A stretch of 64,000 bases of DNA. Origin: Clostridia bacterium UC5.1-2E3 (GTDB lineage: Bacteria > Bacillota > Clostridia > Lachnospirales > Lachnospiraceae). Shown piece after piece: positions 56,535-64,000 of this stretch. The stretch's first letter is position 1. Every line of letters begins with the position of its first letter. The stretch is from assembly GCA_001304875.1 (NCBI GenBank), contig BBZO01000004.1:1-64000 (forward strand), written 5' to 3'. Under the pieces are notes generated by a model that was not told the origin of the DNA, did no database searches, and worked only from the letters and a program-made list of their open reading frames with translations. A program made the translations under genes and the position numbers.

Positions 56535-56660
56535 AAGGCCGCAGGACAATTTCGACAAACCCTTATACCAGTATCCTTTGTCATAATACTTTGGCTGTGT
56601 TCCTCTGGAGCTTCCCTGTACCATCACAAGCGCTTCCGGGGATAATCTGTAGTCTAACAT
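56526..56660 (-). pseudogene. N-terminal fragment of a HipA-like or phage-linked protein
   Basis: Reads MLDYRLSPEALVMVQGSSRG, then TQPKYYDKGYWYKG before losing similarity. I associate this GSSRGTQPKYY...GYWYK pattern with HipA-like kinases of Clostridia elements, from memory, not certain. It is only 44 codons and runs over the end of hxlR, so it is a remnant. Confidence 0.4.
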
Positions 56661-56780
56661 CTGACCCTCACATCCTTCCACTGTATATCCTCGTCCTCAA
56701 AACGGATCCAGAAAAAATCTTCATAGGTCACGCCGTGGGAGATCCGGCACCATTTCCACGGATTGTTTTCCGAAAGTCCC
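56654..56780 (-). pseudogene. C-terminal fragment of an unknown gene
   Basis: Reads PWKWCRISHGVTYEDFFWIR, then FEDEDIQWKDVRVRC and a stop, overlapping the next fragment's ATG. It has protein-like composition but no upstream part, because the sequence ends near the MATE promoter region. Together with the fragment above it looks like a decayed two-gene operon. Confidence 0.35.
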
Positions 56781-56860
56781 ACCCGTTATTTCCTTGACGC
56801 CCTCCCCCAAAAAGGCTTACAATAATGAAACGCACTTTGCAATCCGGAGGAAACACACCA

Positions 56861-58198
56861 TGGAAAATGATTATCTGATTCAGCGAAAGCCCATGAACGC
56901 CCCTGTTCATTTTCGCCCTCCCCATCATCGTCGGCAACTTATTCCAGCAGTTCTACACCATGGCCGACTCGGCATCGTGGGCCGGTTTGTGGGGGAGCAG
57001 GCGCTGGCGGCGGTGGGGGCGTCCTACGCGCTGACTAATATATTTATCTGTGTCGCCATCGGCGGCGGAATCGGAGCGTCGGTCATCGTCAGCCGTTACT
57101 TCGGCGCCGGCGAGTACGGGCGGATGAAGCTGGCGGTCTACACGGCGCTTTTAGCGTTCCTCGGCGTCAGCGTGGCGCTGGGCGGCGTGGGGCTTGTGCT
57201 CAGCAGGGAGATCATGATTCTTTTAAATACGCCTGCCGATGTGCTTGACATGGCGGCGGAATATCTGGGGATCTATTTCCTGGGACTGCCGTTCCTCTTT
57301 ATGTATAACATCCTGTCATCCATGTTCAACGCGCTGGGAAAATCCAGGATTCCGCTCTATTTTCTCATATTTTCGTCGGTGTTCAACGTGGTGCTGGACG
57401 TGATTCTGGTGACCAGGTTCCAGATGGGCGTGGCCGGCGTGGCCTGGGCGACGCTGATCGCACAGGGGATCTCCGCGGTGCTCTCGTTTTTCGTGTTCCT
57501 GCGGGCGCTTGGAAAGCTGGATGGCGCGCGCACTGGCCTGTTTGACCGGACGGAGCTTTCGGACATGACGCGCATCGCCCTGCCGTCCATTCTGCAGCAG
57601 TCCACGGTCTCCATCGGCATGATGCTGGTGCAGTCGGTGGTCAATGGCTTCGGCTCCGAGGCGCTGGCCGGCTTCTCCGCCGCCATGCGTATCGAGTCCA
57701 TCTGCGTGGTTCCCATGACGGGCATCGGAAATGCGGTGTCCTCCTACACCGCCCAGAATATGGGCGCGCGCAGAAACGACCGTGTGATTCTGGGATATCA
57801 CGCGGCCAACAAACTGGTCGCCGCCTGCGCCGTCATCATCTGCGTGGCGCTGGAGCTTTTTCACCATCCGATTATCCGTCTGTTTCTCGGGGAAAACGGC
57901 ACTGCGACCGCAGTGGCCACCGGGGAGGGATTTCTGATATTTATGGGCTGGTTCTTCTGCCTCATAGGATTTAAGATGGCGGTGGACGGCCTTCTGCGAG
58001 GCGCCGGAGACATGAAAATGTTTACCATCGCCAATCTGGTGAATTTAAGTATCCGGGTGATTCTCGCCGTCACCCTGGCGCCCCGCTTCGGCATCGCTGG
58101 GTGTGGTACGCGGTGCCGGTGGCTGGTTTGCCAACTGGGCGATTTCCTATTCACATTACCGGACGGGAAAATGGAAAACGATGCGGGTCAATGGATAA
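56861..58198 (+). CDS. MATE family exporter (three frameshifts)
   Basis: About 447 residues. MENDYLIQ, then, in a second frame near 56925-56970, ALPIIVGNLFQQFYTMADS, then VGRFVGEQALAAVGASYALT in the first frame again. VLDVILVTRFQMGVAGVAWAT, MTGIGNAVSSYTAQNMGARR and GFKMAVDGLLRGAGDMKMF are MATE landmarks. A last shift near 58100 gives the real end YSHYRTGKWKTMRVNG. The third MATE gene of the window. Its end overlaps the convergent AEC gene by 11 bp. Confidence 0.86.
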
Positions 58199-59090
58199 CC
58201 GCGAGCATGAGAGGGATCGTGGCCACGGACAGAAGCGTGGAGACCGCGGTCCCTTTTGCGCTTAAGCCCACATCGCCGCCGTACTCGGAGCACAGCATGG
58301 TCACGTTGCTGGCCACGGGGAGGCCCATGATGATTGCGGAGATCTTCACCACCATGGTGGGACCGAAGAGCGCACACAGGCCGAAGTAGATGGCAAATGG
58401 ATAGACGATCAGCCGCAGGGCGGACATGATGTAGAGCCGGGAATCTCTGAAACAGGCTTTTAAATCCAGCTCCGCCAGCTGGGAGCCGATGACTGCCATG
58501 GCCAGGGGCGTGGTCACATTTCCCATGGCCGCTGTCATGTCGATGACGGCGGCGGGAAGGTGAATCTTCGCGAACGCGATAACCAGCGCCAGCAGCGCGG
58601 AGAGGACACCCGGCGTGCAGATGTTTTTCACCATGTCTTTCAGACTTTTCGGGCGGCCCTGCAGGATGATGACGCCCAGCGTGAACACGTGGACGTTAAA
58701 AATCATCATGTAGATGGCCACATAGAAAATGTATTCCTGGCCGTAGACGCTCTGGATCAGCGGCAGGCCCATGAAGCCTAAATTGCTGTAGTTTAACATC
58801 AGCTGGTAGGTCTTTTCCAGATGGAAGATTCTCGTGAATATAAGGCTCATGACGGGCATGGCGGCGAAGAGAATCAATGCCACGTACACCACCGACAGGA
58901 TTTCGGAGGTGTTCTCAATGTGCTGGCTCATGGCCGCGGAGAGGATGGAGGCGGGAAGTGTGACCTTCACGATAAAGCTGGAAAACCGCGCGTTTGCCAC
59001 GGCGTCGATGGCGCCTGCTTTGTTGGCGATGTAGCCCACGGCCATCAGGCCGAAGAGCAGGATCATCTGGTTGAGTACGTTACTGTCCAT
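58188..59090 (-). CDS. AEC (auxin efflux carrier) family transporter
   Basis: 300 residues, ten helices in two fives: VLNQMILLFGLMAVGYIANK, ANARFSSFIVKVTLPASILS, LMLNYSNLGFMGLPLIQSVY (the conserved N-x-G-F-M-G crossover), NICTPGVLSALLALVIAFAK and GLPVASNVTMLCSEYGGD. These carriers export or import small organic anions such as malate or amino acid derivatives; the substrate here is unknown. Intact. Convergent with the MATE gene. Confidence 0.9.
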   Translation of the reverse strand: MDSNVLNQMILLFGLMAVGYIANKAGAIDAVANARFSSFIVKVTLPASILSAAMSQHIENTSEILSVVYVALILFAAMPVMSLIFTRIFHLEKTYQLMLNYSNLGFMGLPLIQSVYGQEYIFYVAIYMMIFNVHVFTLGVIILQGRPKSLKDMVKNICTPGVLSALLALVIAFAKIHLPAAVIDMTAAMGNVTTPLAMAVIGSQLAELDLKACFRDSRLYIMSALRLIVYPFAIYFGLCALFGPTMVVKISAIIMGLPVASNVTMLCSEYGGDVGLSAKGTAVSTLLSVATIPLMLAVIH

Positions 59091-59128
59091 TTGGTTACTT
59101 CCTTAGATCTTTAATCTTTTGCATCCTT

Positions 59129-60085
59129 TTAACACTCACTATAGCATATTTCCACCGCCTGCTCAAGCTCCACCGACAGCGTGCCCATACCGTTGGCATC
59201 GGCGGCTTCCACGTCTGCTCCATTCACAAACGCCACCCGGCAGCTCCCGGCCAGCACGTGGACGCCGGCCTCCTGTGCCTCTCTAAGTGCCCGGGCAAAT
59301 TCCGGATGCATCCCGGCGTTTGGAGTGAAGCCCCGCACGCCCTCGTGCTGGATCACAAACAGCACAAATGCCTCGCAGCCGTTCTCCCGCGCCCGGATCA
59401 GCTCACGCAGATGCTTCACGCCCCGCTCGGTGGGCGCGTCCGGGAACATGGCGATGCCGTTCCGCTCCAGCGTGACGCCCTTCACCTCCATGAACGCCGG
59501 CGCTTCCCCCAGGGAAAACGCCAGGTCAAAGCGGGAATTTCCGTAGGTGACTTCGCGCCGGATGCCGGTAATTTCCGGGAACTGCCCGCCAGCGGCCTCC
59601 GCGCCCTGCCCGCCGGTAATCTCCGGCAGCATCCGCCCGAAAATCCGGGAAAATCCGCCGCCGGCCAGGCATTCTTCTGCGATCCGGTTGGGGGACTGGG
59701 AGTCGATATTTACCAGAATCTCCCGTCCTTCCCCCAGCGCATCCTTTTTATACACGCCTACCAGGGAATACTGCGTCTTTCTCCCGGCGGCCTCCGCGTC
59801 TGGGTGGTATTCCAGCAGCACCCGGCATCCGGGGAGCAGAAGCTCCCCCAGCCGTCCCGTATTTTTACATGGCAGACCACCTCGCGCGGATGGGAGTCAT
59901 CCAGGGCCGTTGCCGTTTCGCCTGCGTCCGCCGGCCCCGTATATCCCGCCAGCCCCGTATACCCCCGCCGGCCCCGCATGGCCGGATTCTGCATTCCCAG
60001 GTTTCGTCTCCCCAAGGAGAACATATGCCAGAAACCGGTTCGGTCTCCTTAGAAACGTCCCGGTCACGATATTCTCATACCTCAT
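59129..60085 (-). CDS. sfsA: SfsA DNA-binding-like protein with repeat insertion (frameshifts)
   Basis: MRYENIVTGTFLRRPNRFLA at the N-terminus, REVVCHVKNTGRLGELLLPG (after one A is restored near 59866), LVNIDSQSPNRIAEECL and FAFSLGEAPAFMEVKGVTLE-type C-terminal nuclease-like part (FDLAF...EVKGVTL, FPDAPTERG, FVLFVIQHEGVRGFTPN). The ordinary SfsA passes almost directly from the first block to CHVKNTGR; here about 45 residues rich in Gly, Ala, Tyr and Pro intervene, encoded by near-identical 18-bp units. Another frame change lies near 59950. SfsA relatives are linked to sugar metabolism and nucleic acid binding; exact role unclear. Confidence 0.8.
59925..59990 (-). repeat. Tandem repeat within sfsA
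   Basis: On the minus strand, GGCGGGGGTATACGGGGCT is followed by GGCGGGATATACGGGGCC and a partial GGCGGACGC. These 18-19-bp units encode Gly/Ala/Tyr-rich sequence (GVYGAGGIYGAGG). Confidence 0.65.
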
Positions 60086-60103
60086 AATTCACGTCCTTTC
60101 CTG

Positions 60104-60132
60104 TTGCGCCAGTTCTGAAAGTATGTTACAAT
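60104..60132 (+). promoter_or_regulatory. Promoter of thrC
   Basis: TTGCGC (60104-60109), 17-bp spacer, TACAAT (60127-60132), about 60 bp before the gene, divergent from sfsA. Confidence 0.55.
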
Positions 60133-60194
60133 TTTTAGCTAGATAAAACAAGCAGAAATTACTCCAAAATTCATATGGAAGCGAGGAAAAAGCG

Positions 60195-61685
60195 ATGGAT
60201 ATACGATACAGAAGTACCAGAGGAGACAGTGAGCAGGTGACCGCGTCCCAGGCGATCCTTAGGGGGCTTGCGAAGGACGGCGGACTCTACATGCCCGAGA
60301 CCATCCCGCAGCTTGAGAAATCTTTAAAAGAGATGGCCTCCTTAACCTACCAGGAGACGGCCTACGAGGTGATGAAGCTGTTTCTCACCGATTTCACGGA
60401 GGAGGAGCTTAAGGGCTGCATCGGCAGGGCCTACGATGAGAAATTCGACACGGAGGAGATCGCGCCCCTGGTGAAGGCCGACGGCGCGTACTACTTAGAG
60501 CTGTTCCACGGCAGCACCATTGCTTTCAAGGACATGGCGCTTTCCATCCTGCCGCATCTGATGACCGTGTCCGCGAAGAAAAATCACGCGGAGCACGACA
60601 TCGTCATTCTGACGGCCACCTCCGGCGACACCGGCAAGGCGGCCATGGCCGGGTTTGCGGACGTGCCGGGAACCCGCATCATCGTGTTCTATCCCAAGGG
60701 AGGCGTCAGCCAGGTGCAGGAGCTGCAGATGGTGACCCAGAAGGGGGACAACACAGATGTGGTGGCCATCCACGGCAATTTCGACGACGCCCAGAGCGGA
60801 GTCAAGGCCATTTTCGGGGACCGGGAGTTCGCGAAGGAGGTGGAGGCCATGGGCTATCAGTTCTCGTCCGCCAACTCCATCAACATCGGACGCCTGGTGC
60901 CGCAGATCGTCTACTACGTGTATGCATACGCGAAGCTTCTGGAGAACGGCGAGATCCAGGAGGGCGAGCAGATCAACGTGACCGTCCCCACCGGAAACTT
61001 CGGCAATATCCTGGCGGCTTACTTTGCGAAGCAGATGGGACTCCCTATCGACAAGCTCATCTGCGCTTCCAACGACAATAAGGTACTCTACGATTTCTTC
61101 AAGACCGGCGTGTACGACAGAAGAAGGGAGTTTATTCTGACCAACTCCCCGTCCATGGACATTCTGATCTCCAGCAACTTAGAGCGTCTCATTTATCTGA
61201 GCACCGGCTGCGACGGAGAGAAGACCGGACGGCTGATGAAGGATCTGGCGGAGAAAGGCATGTACGAGATCACCGGCGACATGAAGGAGCGGATGGCGGA
61301 CTTCGTGGGCGGCTTTGCCACCCAGGAGGAGAACAGCGCGGAGATTAAGAAGGTCTACGAGGATACCGGCTATGTCATCGACACCCACACCGGCGTGGCC
61401 TCCTGTGTATACAGAAATTACGCGAAGACCACCGGCGACACGAAGAAGACGGTCATCGCGTCCACGGCCAGCCCCTACAAGTTCTCCCGCAGCGTGGTGG
61501 AGGCCATCGAGGGACCGGGAAGCTCCGACGACGAGTTTACATATATCGACCGTCTGAATGCCATTTCCGGCGTGGCTCTGCCCCAGGCAGTGGAGGAGAT
61601 TAAGAGCGCTCCGGTCCGCCACCATATGGAGTGTGAGAAGGACGGCATGAAGGAGACCGTGAGAGGGATTTTGTCTGGAAAATAA
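60195..61685 (+). CDS. thrC: Threonine synthase
   Basis: 496 residues of the PLP fold-type II long form. N-terminal YRSTRGDSEQVTASQAILRG, the PLP lysine in GSTIAFKDMALSILPHLM, the phosphate loop TATSGDTGKAAMAGFADV, and NSINIGRLVPQIVYYVYAYA. It converts O-phosphohomoserine to threonine. Intact and preceded by GAGG and its own promoter. Followed about 60 bp later by the aldolase, which has its own -10 box, so the two are probably separate units. Confidence 0.95.
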   Translation: MDIRYRSTRGDSEQVTASQAILRGLAKDGGLYMPETIPQLEKSLKEMASLTYQETAYEVMKLFLTDFTEEELKGCIGRAYDEKFDTEEIAPLVKADGAYYLELFHGSTIAFKDMALSILPHLMTVSAKKNHAEHDIVILTATSGDTGKAAMAGFADVPGTRIIVFYPKGGVSQVQELQMVTQKGDNTDVVAIHGNFDDAQSGVKAIFGDREFAKEVEAMGYQFSSANSINIGRLVPQIVYYVYAYAKLLENGEIQEGEQINVTVPTGNFGNILAAYFAKQMGLPIDKLICASNDNKVLYDFFKTGVYDRRREFILTNSPSMDILISSNLERLIYLSTGCDGEKTGRLMKDLAEKGMYEITGDMKERMADFVGGFATQEENSAEIKKVYEDTGYVIDTHTGVASCVYRNYAKTTGDTKKTVIASTASPYKFSRSVVEAIEGPGSSDDEFTYIDRLNAISGVALPQAVEEIKSAPVRHHMECEKDGMKETVRGILSGK

Positions 61686-61686
61686 C

Positions 61687-61715
61687 TTTCCAAATTCTGG
61701 CGGATAGTATATAAT
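61687..61715 (+). promoter_or_regulatory. Promoter of aldolase gene
   Basis: TATAAT (61710-61715) with TTTCCA 17 bp upstream, 30 bp before the fba start and its AGGAGG site. Confidence 0.55.
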
Positions 61716-61745
61716 GAAAGAAAAACAAGCAGGAGGTTTGTCAAT

Positions 61746-62608
61746 ATGTTAGTTTCAGCGAAAGAAATGCTCGAGAAAGCACGCGACGGCAAATATGCAG
61801 TAGGTCAGTTCAACATCAACAACCTTGAGTGGACCAAGTCCATTCTTCTGACTGCTGAGGAGATGAAGTCCCCGGTGATTCTCGGTGTGTCCGAGGGCGC
61901 AGGCAAGTACATGGCAGGCTATAAGACGGTTGTGGGCATGGTGAACGGCATGCTCGAGGAGCTTAAGATCACGGTTCCGGTTGCCTTCATCTGGACCACG
62001 GCACCTACGAGGGATGCTTAAAGTGCATCGAGGCAGGATTTTCCTCCATCATGTTCGACGGTTCCCACTACCCCATCGAGGAGAATGTGGAGAAGACCAA
62101 AGAGTTAGTAAAAATCTGCGCGGAGAAGGGCATGTCCCTGGAGGCTGAGGTCGGCTCCATCGGCGGCGAGGAAGACGGCGTTGTCGGTATGGGCGAGTGC
62201 GCAGACCCGAACGAGTGCAAGCAGGTGGCGGATCTCGGCGTGACCATGCTGGCCGCAGGCATCGGCAACATCCACGGCAAATATCCGGCGAACTGGCCGG
62301 GACTCAGCTTCGAGACTCTGGCAGCCATCAAGGAGCAGACCGGCGACATGCCTCTGGTTCTTCACGGCGGCACAGGCATCCCGGAGGATATGATTAAAAA
62401 GGCAATTTCCCTCGGCGTTGCGAAGATCAACGTAAACACCGAGTGTCAGCTTTCCTTTGCGGCGGCGACCCGCAAGTACATCGAGGCAGGCAAGGACTTA
62501 GAGGGCAAGGGATTTGACCCGCGTAAGCTCCTGGCTCCCGGCGCCGAGGCGATCAAGGCCACTGTGAGAGAGAAGATTGAGCTTTTCGGCTCCGCAGGCA
62601 AGGCTTGA
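61746..62608 (+). CDS. fba: Class II fructose-1,6-bisphosphate aldolase (frameshift)
   Basis: About 288 residues. The start is MLVSAKEMLEKARDGKYAVG. A -1 shift near 62000 (CCC to CC) hides VALHLDHGTYE, which carries the catalytic/zinc His-Asp; then SSIMFDGSHYPIEENVEKT, EAEVGSIGGEEDGVVG, AAGIGNIHGKYP, LVLHGGTGIPEDMI and KINVNTE. All metal and substrate residues are present once repaired. It cleaves fructose-1,6-bisphosphate in glycolysis; it makes DHAP, the substrate of MgsA found at 51.5 kb. Confidence 0.94.
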
Positions 62609-62640
62609 TTCTGACGTGAAAGCGGCTTAGGACAGATCGG

Positions 62641-62676
62641 ATAGGCGTTCTCTTCACCGGGAACGCCTATATTTCT
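62641..62676 (+). terminator. Terminator of fba
   Basis: ATAGGCGTTC (62641-62650) pairs with GAACGCCTAT (62661-62670), followed by ATTTCTT. Confidence 0.8.
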
Positions 62677-62724
62677 TGCGCGGCAGCGCGCATGTTTATA
62701 TTTTATAGTGAAAGGGAATGGCAG

Positions 62725-64000
62725 ATGAGCGAACGTATCGACGTTACAGAGATTTTTGGGAAAAATGTGTTTAACGACTCCGCCATGCGCGAGAAACTCC
62801 CAAAGAGCGTTTACAAAAAATTAAAGCAGACCATCGAGGACGGGGCGGAGCTGGATCCGTCCATCGCGGATGTGGTGGCCCATGGGATCAAGGACTGGGC
62901 CATCGAGAGGGGCGCGACCCACTACTCCCACTGGTTCCAGCCCATGACGGGAGTCACCGCGGAGAAGCATGATTCCTTTATCTCCGCGCCCACCAGCGAC
63001 GGCCGCGTGATCATGGAATTTTCCGGAAAGGAGCTCATAAAGGGAGAGTCGGACGCCTCCTCATTTCCGTCCGGCGGCCTGCGCTCCACGTTTGAGGCCA
63101 GAGGCTACACCACCTGGGACTGCACCTCGCCGGCGTTCTTAAGAGAGGACAATCTGGGCGTGACGCTCTACATACCGACGGCGTTCTGCTCCTACCGGGG
63201 CGAGGCGCTGGACAAAAAGACCCCGCTTCTCAAATCCATGGAGGCCATCAACGAGCAGTCCCTGCGCATCCTGCGCCTGTTCGGCAACACCACGTCGAAG
63301 CGCGTGGTTCCCTGCGCAGGTGTGGAGCAGGAGTATTTCCTCATCGACAAGGCAAAATATCTGCAGAGAAAAGATCTGATTTACACGGGGCGCACCTTGT
63401 TCGGAGCCATGCCGCCCAAGGGACAGGAGATGGATGACCACTACTTTGGAAGCATCCGCCCCAGGATCGGCGCATTTATGAAGGATGTCAACGAGGAGCT
63501 GTGGAAGCTGGGCGTCAGCGCCAAGACGCAGCACAACGAGGTGGCTCCGGCCCAGCACGAGCTGGCTCCCATTTACACCCAGACCAATGTGGCCGTGGAT
63601 CACAACCAGATGACCATGGAGACACTGAAGCGCACGGCCAGCAAACATAATCTGACCTGCCTGCTGCACGAGAAGCCGTTTGCCGGCGTGAACGGCTCCG
63701 GAAAGCACAACAACTGGTCTCTGACTACCAACGACGGCATCAACCTGTTTAACCCCGGCGAGACGCCCCACGAGAACATCCAGTTCCTTCTGGTGCTGGG
63801 CTGCGTGATGAAGGCGGTGGACCGCCACGCGGATCTTCTCAGGGAGTCCACGGCGGTTCCCGGCAATGATCTCCGTCTCGGCGCCGCGGAGGCGCCGCCG
63901 GCAATCATTTCCATGTTCCTGGGCGAGCAGCTGGAGGACGTGATCGACCAGCTCTGCAGCACGGGCGAGGCGACCCACTCCCCGCAGGGCGGTACCTTTA
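62725..64000 (+). CDS. glnN: Glutamine synthetase type III (3' end beyond window)
   Basis: 425 codons, still open at the window edge; the full family length is about 700. The GSIII pattern is clear: [56 protein letters not shown] (metal Glu residues), [34 protein letters not shown], and [20 protein letters not shown]. It makes glutamine from glutamate, ammonia and ATP. AAAGGGAATGG lies before ATG 62725. No frameshift seen. Confidence 0.94.
   Translation, partial: MSERIDVTEIFGKNVFNDSAMREKLPKSVYKKLKQTIEDGAELDPSIADVVAHGIKDWAIERGATHYSHWFQPMTGVTAEKHDSFISAPTSDGRVIMEFSGKELIKGESDASSFPSGGLRSTFEARGYTTWDCTSPAFLREDNLGVTLYIPTAFCSYRGEALDKKTPLLKSMEAINEQSLRILRLFGNTTSKRVVPCAGVEQEYFLIDKAKYLQRKDLIYTGRTLFGAMPPKGQEMDDHYFGSIRPRIGAFMKDVNEELWKLGVSAKTQHNEVAPAQHELAPIYTQTNVAVDHNQMTMETLKRTASKHNLTCLLHEKPFAGVNGSGKHNNWSLTTNDGINLFNPGETPHENIQFLLVLGCVMKAVDRHADLLRESTAVPGNDLRLGAAEAPPAIISMFLGEQLEDVIDQLCSTGEATHSPQGGTF

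Noticed and set aside
58188-58389. MATE protein extending past 58198 into the AEC gene
   Set aside because: The extension comes from a frameshift near 58100; the repaired frame ends at 58198 with a normal C-terminus.
1-64000. CRISPR array or retron
   Set aside because: No regularly spaced identical repeats of 25-40 bp with unique spacers and no reverse transcriptase were seen. The palindromic elements are dispersed, not arrayed.

Overview
The window looks like chromosomal DNA from a gut-type member of the Clostridia, most likely Lachnospiraceae. The evidence is GC-rich coding sequence with AT-rich promoters, strong AGGAGG ribosome sites, a DUF4250 protein, a rubredoxin/superoxide reductase pair, type III glutamine synthetase, FeoA with a short FeoB, and several MATE exporters. 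No rRNA, tRNA, CRISPR array or IS transposase was recognised. The genus cannot be fixed from this sequence.

Layout. 0-6.5 kb: a LacI-type regulator divergent from a TRAP transporter operon (DctP, DctQ, DctM) that continues into KdgF-like, DhuI-like and KduD/DhuD-like enzymes, a locus for unsaturated uronate uptake and catabolism. 6.7-11.6 kb: glutamate/Na+ symporter, an orphan beta-class DNA methyltransferase, a MATE exporter, and a rubredoxin-superoxide reductase operon. 11.8-21.4 kb: double Nudix protein, DUF554 membrane protein, HAD phosphatase, LRR-type protein, LysR regulator, VWA/metallopeptidase-like protein with MoxR-type ATPase, polysaccharide deacetylase, RarA. 21.4-31.3 kb: PrcB-like lipoprotein, M15 peptidase with wall-binding repeats, MATE, LysE, an ECF sigma factor with an RsiV-like anti-sigma factor, D-aminoacylase, NhaC antiporter, GT8 glycosyltransferase. 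31.3-43.8 kb: lipoprotein, DUF4250, cardiolipin synthase, PlsC, PheA, DUF815 ATPase, Ppx, polyphosphate kinase, and a two-component system. 43.8-49 kb: a large exported/membrane protein with an ABC exporter (GldG/GldA/GldF-like), and endonuclease IV. 49-54 kb: a toxin-antitoxin locus with a damaged toxin, and feoA-feoB with feoB split by a 1,746-bp insertion. 54-64 kb: two radical SAM paralogues divergent from an HxlR regulator, MATE, AEC carrier, SfsA, threonine synthase, class II aldolase, and the start of type III glutamine synthetase.

Three things stand out. (1) feoB is interrupted by a very small unit carrying only methylglyoxal synthase and a serine recombinase. Joining the two feoB halves at a shared CATG restores the reading frame exactly. 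The reciprocal junction forms an imperfect palindrome that also supplies the recombinase stop codon. (2) A family of long palindromic intergenic elements (window start, 25.5 kb, 32.1 kb) has shared termini, and two copies share a two-hairpin core. (3) The TRAP operon promoter is preceded by four or five A/T-rich repeats spaced about three helical turns apart.

Quality warning: about 35 genes carry one or more apparent -1 frameshifts, and nearly all those examined are repaired by restoring one base in a short homopolymer. This pattern points to unpolished sequencing rather than gene decay. Such genes are annotated here as single CDSs with the shift positions stated. Intact neighbours (DctP, DctM, GltS, ThrC, Ppx, AEC and others) show that the locus is otherwise normal.
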